Positions 23,405 to 36,700 of a DNA stretch of 64,000 nucleotides are shown here, in pieces (position 1 is the first letter of the stretch; every line of letters begins with the position of its first letter). Where the stretch lies: positions 18,483,625 through 18,547,624 of the forward strand of contig NC_135557.1 of assembly GCF_964340395.1 (NCBI RefSeq), written 5' to 3'. The notes under the pieces were generated by a model. The model did no database searches. It was not told the DNA's origin and worked only from the letters and a program-made list of their open reading frames with translations. Position numbers and translations under genes: made by a program. The DNA comes from Glandiceps talaboti (lineage: Eukaryota > Hemichordata > Enteropneusta > Spengelidae).

Positions 23405-26400
23405 ATGATTGATGTTCCTCTCTCAAATTGTACATCCAGCTAGAAATAAAAAATTATGCAATTTCTGCAAACAGATATTTATAAATTCGCTGTCTATATA
23501 TTTATATATATATTTTTTATCGATGTTGTATATCTGCTCAGATACACATATGGTTCAAATATTTCAATTTCTATGTCAAGCCATGATTTACATATCTTAC
23601 ACAACAGAACTAATATCATTTCTCGTATATGCTGTTAAACGAATTATATTTGCTAACGGTGCCAGTCCAGCGACTCGCCCACGCATTGGGTTGTCGACCG
23701 TATATTTATCTTTGTTTTGCATATAGTGTGATAAAGGTCTAACGACAATTGCTGTTGTTGAAGTTGGCCGTCAACGATCAAGACGTACAAGATACTCAGT
23801 ACTGCAGCTGTTTAACTTTAGCTGTAAGACGTAAAACTGTTGTGTCCAATACTGAGTTATGTGTTTGTCTTGAGTACGTTGTTACATTGTTGTACAACGA
23901 AATACTGGTGTAGATAGATATACACTATACTAAATAGACTAGACTGTTTTTGGAATCTGTACAGTGGGTAGTGGTGTAATTGCTTGTTTCCTACAATGTG
24001 ATGTAAATCAAAATCGTGATTTACGTCTCGTGTGTACAAAATATATAACAAAGTTACAGAAACTAATACATCATACACAAGACAAACACGTAAACTGACG
24101 ATACCATTCAGTTCCATGCAATTTGACGACTACAGTACTTGTTTTTCTATCCACAGACGTTAAGACGCTTGATACATTGTCTGTTATGTGAAAGAAACTC
24201 GTGACATCCCCTTTGTTACCGGTCCCGAACAACGACCGTGGCGTATTGAGGTCACCACCTGTTGCCATGGATAAAAAACCTGCTTTAAAAAAATCTTATG
24301 AAAATATTGTGGATGACTCACAACAGAAAAGGGGTTCGGAAAACAGCAGTAATAGAAATGACAATACAAGCAAGTAGTACTAGTACACTGGGAACTCTGT
24401 TCTTTATATGCACGCGCATTCCAACTTGTAACTGAAACTTACATCACACAAGAATGCACGCGCACTCCAAATTGTAACTGAAACTTACATCACACAAGAA
24501 CTTTTGATTTGATCGTCTGCCTTATCGTCGGGCTGCGTGCTGATTGGTTGATTATGTATGACGTAGACTATATAATGAGTTCATCAGAAACGGCAACAAT
24601 GTTAACAACAACAACAACAACGCATAACACAAAATATGAATCAATAAATGTAATTCACGACAAATATCACATAAATATAGATATTGTGTATCGATTATGT
24701 CTAGAACACATACTAATGTTATCTTGTATGGCAAACAACAACAAAAAATAACAAAATTAAAACATCACTTTTGACAAACCAATCCTACTTTTTAATAAGC
24801 AATATAAAATCTCGGTATTTTATGGGTTTTACACTTAACATGTACGACACCCAAAATGGCATTATACCTGTTATGTCAGTTATATATCTTATACGGCTAA
24901 TCTCTGTGCCCCCCCCCCCCCCCACACACACACATACACTTTTGTTGAATTCTTGGGTCGACAAACAAATCACATTGACATGCAAATACTAGGAATCTAC
25001 TCAACTGCACAGTTGAAAACTGTTCTCTTAAGTACTGATTTGTGTGTTCTGGCTAAAACATCAAGTGACAAAATCGTGGTCGAACAAAATACTGATGTAA
25101 ATATATGTATACATATTAAATTATGAATTCTAGATTGTTATGACATTTTGAAAATAGTCAGTGATGGAATTTGTATTTTTGTGTGATTGACAATGGTCAG
25201 AATATCATAACCATGGCTCTGAATAAAATTCATTATAGTAAATAATTTACCCTGGAATTATATTGTCGACAGCAGATCATGTTTATTTTCGTCTGACACT
25301 ACAGGCGGCCCAGTTCATTCTTGTGTAAATCAAGCCATAGTAAAAGGGTCTCGTGACCTTACTTTTGTTGAATTCTTTGGTCAACAAGCTAGCCCCATTG
25401 GCATGCAAAGGACTACGATTGCGTTCAATGCACAGTTGAATCTGTTTTGCTAAGTACTGATTTACGTGTTCTGGCTTAGATATCAAGTAATGAAATTGAA
25501 GTGGAACAAACCACTTGTATAGATAGATATATACTAAATTATATGCTCCAGATTATGATTTTTTTACAACTATGAAATGGTGTATTTTTTCAAATTCCTG
25601 GCTTGGTCTAAAACAGTGTGATGCAAATCAAAAGAATGTAGATGTCATTTGTGCAAATTATAAACAATGGCTGACGCCTACAATACTTTCCTGGCTATAT
25701 ATGCTATGTCAAAGAACCTTGTGACGCACTTTCTTTAAACCAGTTTAGGTCACCGATTGTGACGTATTGAGGTGAACGACTGAAACGTATTCAAATGTAA
25801 ATGTATGAAAGGTTGTACAATGTACAGTTTAAAGGAGACACATATTCCATACAAAATTGACATTTTGACCATTTTCATATAGACAACACAATATGTTGCC
25901 ATGTATAGAAATTCATAAATAGAATACGTCAAAATACTGTGTGATATGACAGTGATATCTTGACTATTTACTTTATGTAGCCTTTGTACTCTATCATGCA
26001 AAAATAAACTAAACACACAAATTTGGAGAACAAAATTACTTCGACTATGGATCCACTTGTGTCCACTTCTCGATATACCGTGTGCACAACTTATAAAAGT
26101 GGCATTCATAAAATAAAATAAAAATTATGTTGGAAATAAAACAATGCTATCATTTTGAAATATTTTTTTATATATAAAAGGTTCCCTATGATTTCCTGGT
26201 TACCACTATATAATAACTTAATTGCAGTCCTGATAATATTACTATTAATTAATCGTAATGTCAATAGCATGTCTCAAAATGTATCATTTTAGTAACTCTT
26301 TTCTAGCTAAAATATAACAAACCAATATCAAGTTATTTTATAAATTTAGTACAGAAATTACATGTATATAAATGTAAATAACAACATTGTAAATTGTTAT

Positions 26401-27115
26401 CTGGTATGGATGAGATATTTATATAAACATCAATCCAAATACCACATTTCTCATAGTGCATTGTGAACTAACATTCCACTATAAAGCTAACAAATTGACA
26501 ATTAAACAGTGAAGTAGTAAAGAATTACAGCCAAGATTGAAAGAATGTAATATTATTCTGCTCTAGATGCAACTGGGGTATTTCTTTCAACCAAACACAT
26601 TTCCACTATTAATCAACCCACTGTATATGTTTATTAGTAGTCAATAATTATATGTATGTAGTGTGTGTGTGTGTGTCAAATATTGAAGCCTAACATTTTT
26701 CATTGCCATTACGCATGCTGGAATGCAAATTGAAAGGCTTGTTTGTTTGCCTATTATGCGAGTCATCTCATTCACATCTATTTTAAAATTGACAAATATG
26801 TATTTATGTTAAATTTTACATCAGCCGTTCTCTTTATTTTATTTTCTTTATTTTCTTTTATATTTTCTGGAAGTTTTCAGTAAGAAATCATGCAAGTGAT
26901 GGTTTTTTTTTAAAACAGAAATGTACGGATTACATCAATTCAAATGTTCATCTATTAGAGTTTTAAAAGACAAAATACTTAAAAAATATATTTGTTGACT
27001 TGCAAAAATGTTACTTTTGTGAAATCATTATAACTTAACAAATACAGAGTCACATGGCATAGTCTGGATGCCAACGTGGAAGATCTGAAAGAGTCGATGA
27101 GGGATAGCACTAGCC
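23405..27115. repeat. Copy of the gene B 3'-flank block (partner 50,330-54,645)
   Basis: Long colinear similarity to 50,330-54,645, broken by small indels. Matching anchors include the AACGGTGCCAGTCCAG region (23,660 and 50,563), the TATTCCATACAAAATTGA region (25,845 and 52,558) and GAAAGAGTCGATGAGGGATA (27,088 and 54,610). The partner also contains a 59-bp minisatellite and the last exon of gene B, both missing here. The block therefore looks like the downstream flank of a former receptor gene whose kinase exons have been lost. Confidence 0.85.
24908..24940. repeat. Poly-C run followed by (CA)n
   Basis: About 16 cytosines followed by CA dinucleotides. Confidence 0.9.
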
Positions 27116-29336
27116 TCGATATAATTTGTGTTCGATCACGATATAAATGGAAATCTAAAGATTCCAGATTCCAAACACTTCGATATTCTATCGATAATAA
27201 TAACGGCCGAATTTTAGTATATATTGCAAATATAACAACAGGCTAGGGTTGGGTAGACAGTTGGATAAACGTTTGTAAGAACAAATTAAAGATAAAATGT
27301 ACAGTTGTTGTTATGAGTTATCCTCATAAATGATGCATTCCATTTATGAGTATTACTTTAATTATTGCCATGCATTCATCGATGAAAATCAAATTTTCAT
27401 CTAACATTTATGTTAAACTCTGGGTATCATGACAAACATGTCAGTCATATAGCCATTTACCCGTTCGAAAAACAAAACACTGTACACTGTGTTCATTGGT
27501 AACCATCAATGATTTTTAATATGCTGATAATGCTGTAAACCCACACCTTTTTAACGATAAAAAAGAAGGAAGAAAAAGAAGCGAATCATTAACCAATCCA
27601 ATATAGTTTTAAATTGTCGAGGTCACTCATTAACATATAGGTCCATCCAAAACTTTCAAAGTAAAATCACACTGCCGATAAACTTATACCGTATAATACT
27701 GCTTTTAATTACTGCATCTTAAAAGATCTTAAATTCAAATGATCATTCAATACAAAGAAATCAAGGAGAATCTACCAACATATTCATTGGTGCCGGTTTA
27801 AAACGAACATTTGGCCAATTGTCTACACGTTTGCGTATGCAGAAAACATTACCAAGTCCACATCTTCTTTGTATTACTATAAAAATGACATTAAAATAAC
27901 ATTCTAAACACCCTATACGAATCTTTACATAACAAATTCCTGTAATGCATGAATTCATAATCAGAGCATGGTAATCTATACTACCACTTTCTTGTCTTCA
28001 TAAAACCTCGCCCCTTTATTATTTTCAGAAATAATCCCCCTCTCTCTATTTTGTATTAATCAAAGAAAACATTAAAACACACTGGAAATAATCTGAAAAG
28101 TTGACTAATTATTTTTGTCTAATTAGCATACACTGCTGTTGGTATTGACCCGATGCATGTGTAATTGTGTGCAGTTAAGTTATAAACTATCTAAGGAGTG
28201 ACATGTACATAGACGAATGTTACAAATTTGAAAACCCCACTACTCTGTTGCAATTTAATATGTTACCTTAATGTTCCTTCATGCGTTAGAAATGTATGAA
28301 ATTATAGTGTATGACTATGGTTATCAAATATTGAATTATGTATATACTGTTAGAAATTACTGCAACTCTTCATAATATTGATATGAGAAAAAGAACAATC
28401 GCTATTGTTTCATTAAACGTGCATTAGGTTCATCGTATTTCGCATTTTTAATGACTTGGTGTACAAAGTAAGCGTTAACATAAATAATAATTAAATGTTT
28501 GTGTTTTACAAAGTGAATTAATTGACACACATTAATGCTATTTAAAGAAGATAGGTGAGTGCTTTAATTTCATTCAGCAAAATAAACCGAAATTTTACAA
28601 GGATATATATCAAATAATGAATTCATTGACCGCATTTCATCACAATCAGCAACCTCATAGTTTCATTCATGTGTATTCAATTGATAACTGCATATGTAGG
28701 GTCGAAATCGATGTGTTTCTGTAAGAAATGAATAATGAATAAAACGTCATAGAGGGTTTCTGAAGTAAAATACATCTAAGAACAAAGCTGTATTATGTAG
28801 TTGTTACTTCTCTCATTTTATTTCTTTCTAAAGCCCAAACTTGTATAGCACTGCAGCCGATCCGATGTATTGCCTAACTTTCAAAATGAAGTGCTTTGAA
28901 ATGTCAATAAAGTACGACACAGAGACACATATATAAACTCTATTGTGTACTATTGTGTATTGAAGCACAAATAAATATAGTGAACGCTATAGTGGCACTA
29001 GTTGAGTTTATCCATTTTAATTGGGTGTAATGTTGCAGAGGTAAAACAGGTAGCTGTGGTAATTTACTTTCCAACTCAGACTTAAAAACCAATAACAATT
29101 TACTGGATGCAAAAGTTGTATTAAGACATACCTTCGGTGATGTAGTTTATTGACTGTGTGAATAGAAAACGACAGTGAAATCTCCACTAAGTAATTACTT
29201 ATTAACTACTAGAAGACAACTGCAATGTCACAGAAAGTATGCATCAAAATCAACACTATACTGCTCGTTCAATGTATGTTCTATGTAAGTATTTTCACCT
29301 GGATCAAAATGTTAAAATTTCTGAAATTCCTCGTAC
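27116..29336. other. No gene seen
   Basis: AT-rich sequence between the duplicated flank block and a cytoplasmic exon relic. I searched for kinase N-lobe and C-lobe motifs on the minus strand and found none. Confidence 0.45.
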
Positions 29337-29416
29337 CTGTAACTGTAAGCTGTCGCCTCGATCCTTCCTATTGTTTCCATTGTGTATTTCCACGTACCGC
29401 ACTGCAGTGACATCGT
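29337..29416 (-). pseudogene. Isolated JM2-like cytoplasmic exon downstream of gene C
   Basis: 80 nt, phase 1 to phase 0, with acceptor AAACAG and donor GTACGA. It reads D-D-V-T-A-V-R-Y-V-E-I-H-N-G, aligned with D-D-D-I-K-V-Q-Y-E-N-I of fragment D, and keeps the V-x-Y-x-x-I pattern. It lies 1.25 kb after the gene C transmembrane exon and could splice to it in phase, but no kinase exon follows. Probably a remnant of the lost cytoplasmic part of gene C. Confidence 0.6.
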
Positions 29417-29714
29417 CTGTTTTAAATAAATGAATGTTCAGATTGAGATGGAGTGATAAGTAGTATGTGTATTCACACTCTTTGATTAATATGGTAATGT
29501 GTCAAATATAGGTAACCAGCGCTCACAAAAGCACAAACGACAATAAACGCAAGAGCTAAAAATAAATCACGCCCGGCACACTACATCTGAATTTAATTAG
29601 ATTTTGTAATGCCATGCCATGAATAGACATGGTGATATTCATGATAATATAGAGGTATCGAATAACACTTCTCTCTGGGAGTATGCAATGACAGACACAC
29701 TCAAATCCCCCCCC

Positions 29715-29824
<110 letters not shown>

Positions 29825-30666
29825 TTTTGGATGACATTTTCAGTCCACGTTTCTTCTTCTGCATCATATTTCAAAGTAAATGTACTTTGCAATGGTTGAC
29901 AAAAGCATATACGTTTAACTAACCATCTATAATCTTTGGCTGAACGTCCTCATATATATTTGTGTGCAGTGCAGCGCCTAAATGACAAATGCGTAAAAAT
30001 ATACATCAAGATATGTTGTGACATGTGATATGTTGCATGAAATTATTATTAGTCTGTCACAAAATGCACTGTCACAGTGAATGTAGAAATTTCACAGCCA
30101 CAAAATTTGAACAAAGTTCATATTAAGCACTACCTCAGCGAGAGAGAGGGAGAGCAATTGTTGGCAAATGAAGCGACGAGAACAAAGGAAATGATTGGAG
30201 GACATGTCCAGTGAGACTTATTTTTGCCTTTGGTTTTCCTGTTTATGTATTGATTACTGCTATCAAATTACCTACGATTTTGTGCGATATATTGAACACC
30301 CGCGGGTAACGTATTCAACTTAGAATTCGTGTACAGAAGCCATACTGTAATTGGTATACTGTAAAGGTATTTAGTGAGGGGTTTCTTGTAAGGGCGCATT
30401 GTGGAACACAGTGGCATTTGTTTTCATCTTCAATTATGTTTCATTATGATGAATAGTTTCAGGCGAAGGAATTGCTTCCATTCCTCCACACCACACCACA
30501 TCACACCACACCACACCACCGTACACCACAATACATGTACAATGACACGCAAAGTGTGAGGGGTTACAATCAAAACTCTTGCAAGTTTCTCCTCGCCGGA
30601 GACATTCAGTTTACCTCTGGTCAGAGTGCGATGAGAAATGTAAAAGAAAGTATAAATAACGCTTAC

Positions 30667-30794
30667 CTCCCGCTTGTTTATTTCTTCTTCTCCTTTTCAA
30701 AATAACGATTAGGGTAACCACAGCAACTATCAGCAGAACAACAGCAAGTACGAGTCCCATTATGTATTCGGTGAACCATCACTATGCTGCACAG
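30667..30794 (-). CDS. Gene C terminal exon: linker with stop, then out-of-frame transmembrane segment
   Basis: Acceptor TTCATAG, donor GTAAGC. Read in the phase set by the previous exon it gives A-V-Q-H-S-D-G-S-P-N-T, then TAA at 30,760-30,762. In another frame the same exon encodes a clear membrane helix, M-G-L-V-L-A-V-V-L-L-I-V-A-V-V-T-L-I-V-I, followed by K-R-R-R-R. The exon is 128 nt, not a multiple of three, while gene B has 144. A small indel has thus separated the ectodomain from its membrane anchor. A sequencing error is the main alternative. Confidence 0.75.
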
Positions 30795-33700
30795 CTATGA
30801 AGAAGGATATTTTTCGTAATATTAAAACGATTTGACTTAAGCTATACTAGCCACAACGGCAAGGTTTGTTAATTGTTTTTGTTAGATATAAGGACGAACT
30901 CATAATATGGTACACCTTGAACGGTATTGAATCATTTTAGAGTAAAATAAAATACTTGTGGAGCAGTACACTTACTACCATGGTACAAAATATACAACCA
31001 GGTTGATTGTTGGGTCCGCACCCAAAAATCAACGCCTCCATGAATAACAATTTCTGTACTACTACTTATAGATAAATGGATCTAATTAACATGTGTAATT
31101 GGTATTTTAACAATTTTAAGTTAGTTCACTGTTGGTTACGTGATCGCCAAAAATAATACTTCAGTTGCAGCCAGTGTAAGTACGTTCTGTAAATATTGTT
31201 TGGCTAATATGTATTTTAACATAGAGTTTGATTGATTTCTAGGTACTCACCTACTGGTGCGTAAAACATTGATTCTTCACATCCACCACTAAGTGTACAG
31301 TATGTAATTCTGTATACAGCACTTTTATCGCTGACTTTATATTCAGCAATTGCTGCATCCACAAACTCATTGTCAACCATCCAGTTACCAGTGGCACCTA
31401 ACCCTTCAGCTTTTATACACACGGAATCTTGGTCTTCATTCAGCAGTTTGCCATAAACGTCGTTCACATTAACTTGTGGTTTACCTATGAAGATATGAAT
31501 TCAGAATGATTGTATTGAAAATTTAGATCTGACAGAATATGAATTTGAAGAAAGTGCATCAGGGGATCACCTTACTTGCTTAAATGCAAAAATGCAATGC
31601 TCCATTAGTAATGGCATTACAGTAAAATGAGCATAATTACATATCTACTGCCATTACCAGAAAAAAAATAGATGCTGAAAGAAGTGTTTTGTTTTGAGTA
31701 TGTTTAGAACATATGTCATCATTTCAAAAAATTCAAATAAAATATTTTCATGAATAGAACGATGAATGAGAAACAAATGGTTTGATCTTCCTCCTCTGGA
31801 ACGTAATCACACAATGATTTAATTATTCAGTGTTGATACTTCCCTGACACTCGTAGAATAATACGTCTGCGAAATTTCTCACAATATAAGGTGTGCTAAC
31901 AGTTATACCATTAATGCATTGATGAAGCTCTTTCAGTAATTTGCAACTCTAGCAGCAATAGTTGCAAAACAAAATGCTATCTTCCCTATTTCAGTGATGG
32001 AAGAGTCCAAGTGAAGTGACAAGTAGATTTCTGTAAGTTGGGCAATTCCATCATTGGAATGAGGGAGATGTTTTATAACAATGGAGAGGTAACTTACTTG
32101 ATGATACAGATACAGTAACTGCACTGCTGACTGTATCTCGCTCTTCAACATACCCTGTTTGTTTGGCCTTACATTTGACTTCAATCTTAAGGTTCTCTTC
32201 TGCCAGACCAGTACTGTCTGCACCTGATGTGTACGTGACTTCGAGTACACTTTCCGTAGTCAAAGTTCCATCATCATTTTCAGTCTCAGTTTTCGTGACA
32301 ACAACATTGTTGTCCACACCTTCTGGTACGTCATCGTTTGGAAGGCTACCAGACGCGAAGTCGTAGGGCAGCTCACCAACGATATTTGTGCCAGCATCAG
32401 ATGTAATGGAATACATCCATGTCAAATCGGCTTTGGGTTTGACGTTAGAAACTGTACACGTTCTTGTAATGACCAATGCTTCTCCAGACATAGGAACATC
32501 AACTGATTCTTCAACCTCTCCATCTACTGAGGGCGACGAAAGAGGAGCTGAAAAGGTAGGATGATGATAATAATAATAACAATTATAACACAAATACGTG
32601 CAAATCTTCAATTCCGCTATGTGATGTCAAACACTCAAATCAATCCTGCTCTACCGAACTTTTCCCCGCAAATACCCCCCCCCCCAAAAAAAAAAATAGA
32701 CAATTAGTTTACAGTTACATTTCCGAACTTTAACGTAAAAAGTTACATTTAAGACAAAACCTTAACTCGTATTTACAGTAACATACAAACTGCCATTTTA
32801 ACTTGGCATCATCTGATACAAAGTGCGTGGGTTGCTTCGAATCACGTGACTGTGATGCTTCGCGCATCGAACACACGAAAATACGCGCTTCTAAACCTCG
32901 CTAGTATCATGTTAATTATGCAACACTTACACCATACTCCAACCTTTGCAGTATAACTCTGTGGTTCTGCATTTGCCACTGTACATTGGTATCTACCCTC
33001 TCTACTATAATCTACAGCTGAAAGTTTCAACTGATAGGATCCAGTAGCCTGTAACCAAACATGACATTTTAGTGAAATGGGCAATAAGTACAGAACATCT
33101 AATGCACTTGTGAAGGTGTTTTATCATGTTACTTTACCAATGTTGGTAAAAGGTATGGAATTCACCCATTTCCCTCTCCTTCATGAAGTGAATCCTGACC
33201 CATGACAAATGTTATTAACATATTTAGTCATACTCAACACTGTAAAAAAGTGTGCATGTCACGTGTGTCAGGTTGAGGTGAAATTTGATACTGAACACTT
33301 GTATAAATATCGCAGTATGGGTGAATTGATGTTCATTCAGTGCAATAGCTCACCCACCTTCCTTAGGCAGTGCCCAAGGTGTGTTTGTGGGGGGGGGGGC
33401 GCTGAAAACTTATTTGAAAACTGTCAACAAACTGTCAACTATTCTAGTATTTCTTGTGATGTTGGAAGTTCGTCGCCAGGTAGATAGCCAATATTATCAA
33501 TATTATATAACTGTTCACGTTCAATGTGTACAGTCAAACTATCATAAATCATACTCACCGCATCATAAATGACTTCGACCCAGTCTTCGTTTTCCAATGT
33601 ACCAAAAGCCAAATCGACTGAGCTATCATCTGTTTCTGATAGTTTGACCCAACGTGCTAGTGCCACTAGTAATCCACATAATTTACAATCTAAAACAACT

Positions 33701-36700
33701 TCAGATCCATATTCAACTTGAACGTCTTGTGGTGTTTCCTCCCAAGTCTGTGCTGTGCATACTGTCACAAGTAATTAGTAATGCTTATACCTGTATTTGT
33801 TGCTATCATTGTCTAAAGAACCCTGTGACATGTGAGTGTATGTGTCTCATACTCAGGGGATTTACATGAGTGCTTACACTTTTCTATGCAGCCATACTTT
33901 CACTTGCTACACTCGAGAAAGTACAACAGAAAACACTAAAAAAGCATGAGTGAAAATATCCCTGAGTACCCACTCTGAAACTCACGTACGTGGCATGGAG
34001 TTATGCTATTATTACTAATGTTTATCTGAAATGGCAAATTTCCATAACTACATACTATTTCAAAGTATGTCTCATCTTAAATTGGTAATGTTTTATGTCC
34101 AATTCAACATGTACAGGTCAATAACAGGCGACAGAAATATCACAATGACTTTGAATTTGTTACCATTATATTGATGTCCCTCTTCAAAATTGTCCTATTC
34201 GACTTGAAATCAAAGTGTTTAATTTCTGCACACTGGTCTACATGCACTCTCTATATTACTACTATTACATAATGTTGTATATCGTCTTATTGAAATACAT
34301 ATTGTTCAAATATTTCCATGTGTACATTGTATTATGATTTATATATCTTACATAATATAGTTTTATTGGGACTACAATGTACTGGTTACAAATCGGTCCT
34401 CGGAGGAAGGCCATATTTATACCAGATGTAAACTGAATATCTTCCGTAAGGGCAAAGTTTTGAGATTGTCGTTCCAACAGACAATTGTTGGAATACAACA
34501 GAACATATGTAATGAGTTATTTTTTCTCATTGATTGCTATTTGCTCCTTGCAGTGATCTCCTGGCAAACCACAACATGTACTGTGACATTTTAGTGTCCT
34601 ACAAAAATATGCTAATAATCTATTTAAACTAAAAGCTACATCAATAGTATTTTCAGGACAAGTGCACTTTGGTATCGCAAATGCACGTATCAAATTATAT
34701 TGAATTGGAAGTGTGCATTCTTGAGATATAGCCTAATTACCGAAAACCATTTATTATGTAAATTTCTCATTAATGTTCTAGGGATGTTTACCGAAACCTA
34801 ATCAGTTCTTGTCACTACCCTACAGAACACATGCAATAAATTTTGTTTGAATTGAGCCAGTCGTGTTTTAGAAAATGGTGATAAAGTTGCACCACTTTAG
34901 ATGACATTTCCTGACGAGAAACTATTTTTTTCTTTTTTGTAGCCAATCGAAAATATGCCAGTAACTTATTATAACTAAAAGCTACATTAGTAATATTTTC
35001 AGGACATGTGCGCTTTGGCATCGCAAATGTGTGTACAAGTTATAATGAATTTGAAGTGTGCATTCTTGAGATATAGCCTAATTACCGAAAATCATTAAAA
35101 ATGTAAATTTCTCATTAATATTCACGGCACTTTTACCAAAACCTAATCAAGTCTTGCCATTACCCTACTGAATGTGTCTTCAACATTTCATTTGAATTGA
35201 GCAAGCCGTTATGGAGAAAACGATGACATAGACAGACACACACACATATTCACAGACACACCGACACACAGACTTCCACCCATAAATATATCTCTTCCTT
35301 ACGGAAGAAAAAAATGAATGTTGGGGGGAGGGGTGTCACATTTACTTTAACTCATTTTTTATTAAGCTTTCCATCATTGTGTTATTTTGGCATGATCCCA
35401 CCGCTGCCACCAGTTCTAATTTCTATTGCTACCACATTCCACCACTGCCACAATGTAAAGTACCATGATAATCCAATCAATCAGCCAGATTTTAATAATT
35501 ACCTTTTGTTTGTGGTCGCCGTAATTGATTTATGAAAATTAATTTCCAATTTTGCCAGTGAAATTGCAAGACGTGAGTGACGGTTGTTTTTCGTCCATTT
35601 CTTCATTTTTATTTAGGATTCGTAAAAAATAAGCTCCCCCACTCGGCAGTTATATTTGGTTGTTTAAATTAAAAAAAAAGAAAAGAAAAAAGGAATACAA
35701 TGATTGTGTTGTAGTCGAAATTCAAACATAAGAATTATAATTATATTTCTAAAACTCCGTGGCTTGTCGATTTAAAAGAGCTGTCAAATGGATGGGATTG
35801 TTACGGTAATTTTATAACATATCAGTGAAATGTAATCAATTAGCTATTAATTATGGTGTGAAGAGGAGCAGGTCTCACAGTAATAAATGGAGAACAGCGT
35901 GGCAAGATATTGGGGATAATGTGCCGGGGTGGATGTGTTGACTGAGGTTGTCAGTTGTGTGCTTACCTATTGTTTGGGATGTTCGGCATTCACCTCAGCC
36001 AATTTCACCCTAACGCTGGCATTGGATTAATACATACATAAATTCACTGTGGTGGTAATAGCAGAAAACAATCCCCTGCCTCTCATGAGATTCAACATCA
36101 CGACCTCCTGACCAATAATCTTGAGCCCTAATGACTACATCATGTATTGTCATTGAAATATTTGTATATGGTCATGTGTTAGAGAAGGGAAAATGAGTGG
36201 GTATTTTTTAGTACAGCGAACTAGGGGGAGGGTCACATTTTATGACACAGAACGGGTTTGATTTCCCCGGCCGGTAACTACTGCAGGCTCCCTTAGGCTC
36301 ACGTTTCAATAATTAGTTTACAACACAGAGAGAATTTACATTAAATTAAATTAGAAACAAATGGTTTGATCGGCCTCCTCTGGAACTTAATCACACAATG
36401 ATGTAATTATTCAGTGTTAATACTCCCCTGACACTCGTCTGCGAAATTTGTTAAACTACAAGGTGTGCTAACAGTTATACCATTAATGCATTGATGAAGC
36501 TCTTTCAGTAATATGCAACTCTAGCAGCAATGGTTGCAAAACAAGATGTTCTCTTCCCCTTTTCAATGATGGAAGAAGTCCAAGGGAAGTGACAAGTAGA
36601 TTTCTGTAAGTTGGGCAATTCCATCATTGCAATAAGGGAGATGTTTTATAACAATGGAGAGGTAACTTACTTGATGATACAGATACAGTAACTGCACTGC

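Larger units (their letters stand above)
31770..34122. repeat. Segmental duplication copy 1 (partner 36,353-42,396)
   Basis: About 2.35 kb containing three gene C exons. It matches the partner, minus the 3,766-bp insertion there, with scattered substitutions and small indels in exons and introns. The bounds are where similarity starts (GAAACAAATGG) and stops (CAGGTCAAT). Confidence 0.92.

Noticed and set aside
27761-27958. A minus-strand open frame suspected of holding a kinase C-lobe exon for gene C.
   Set aside because: No conserved kinase motif and no acceptor/donor pair with the right phase; probably chance.
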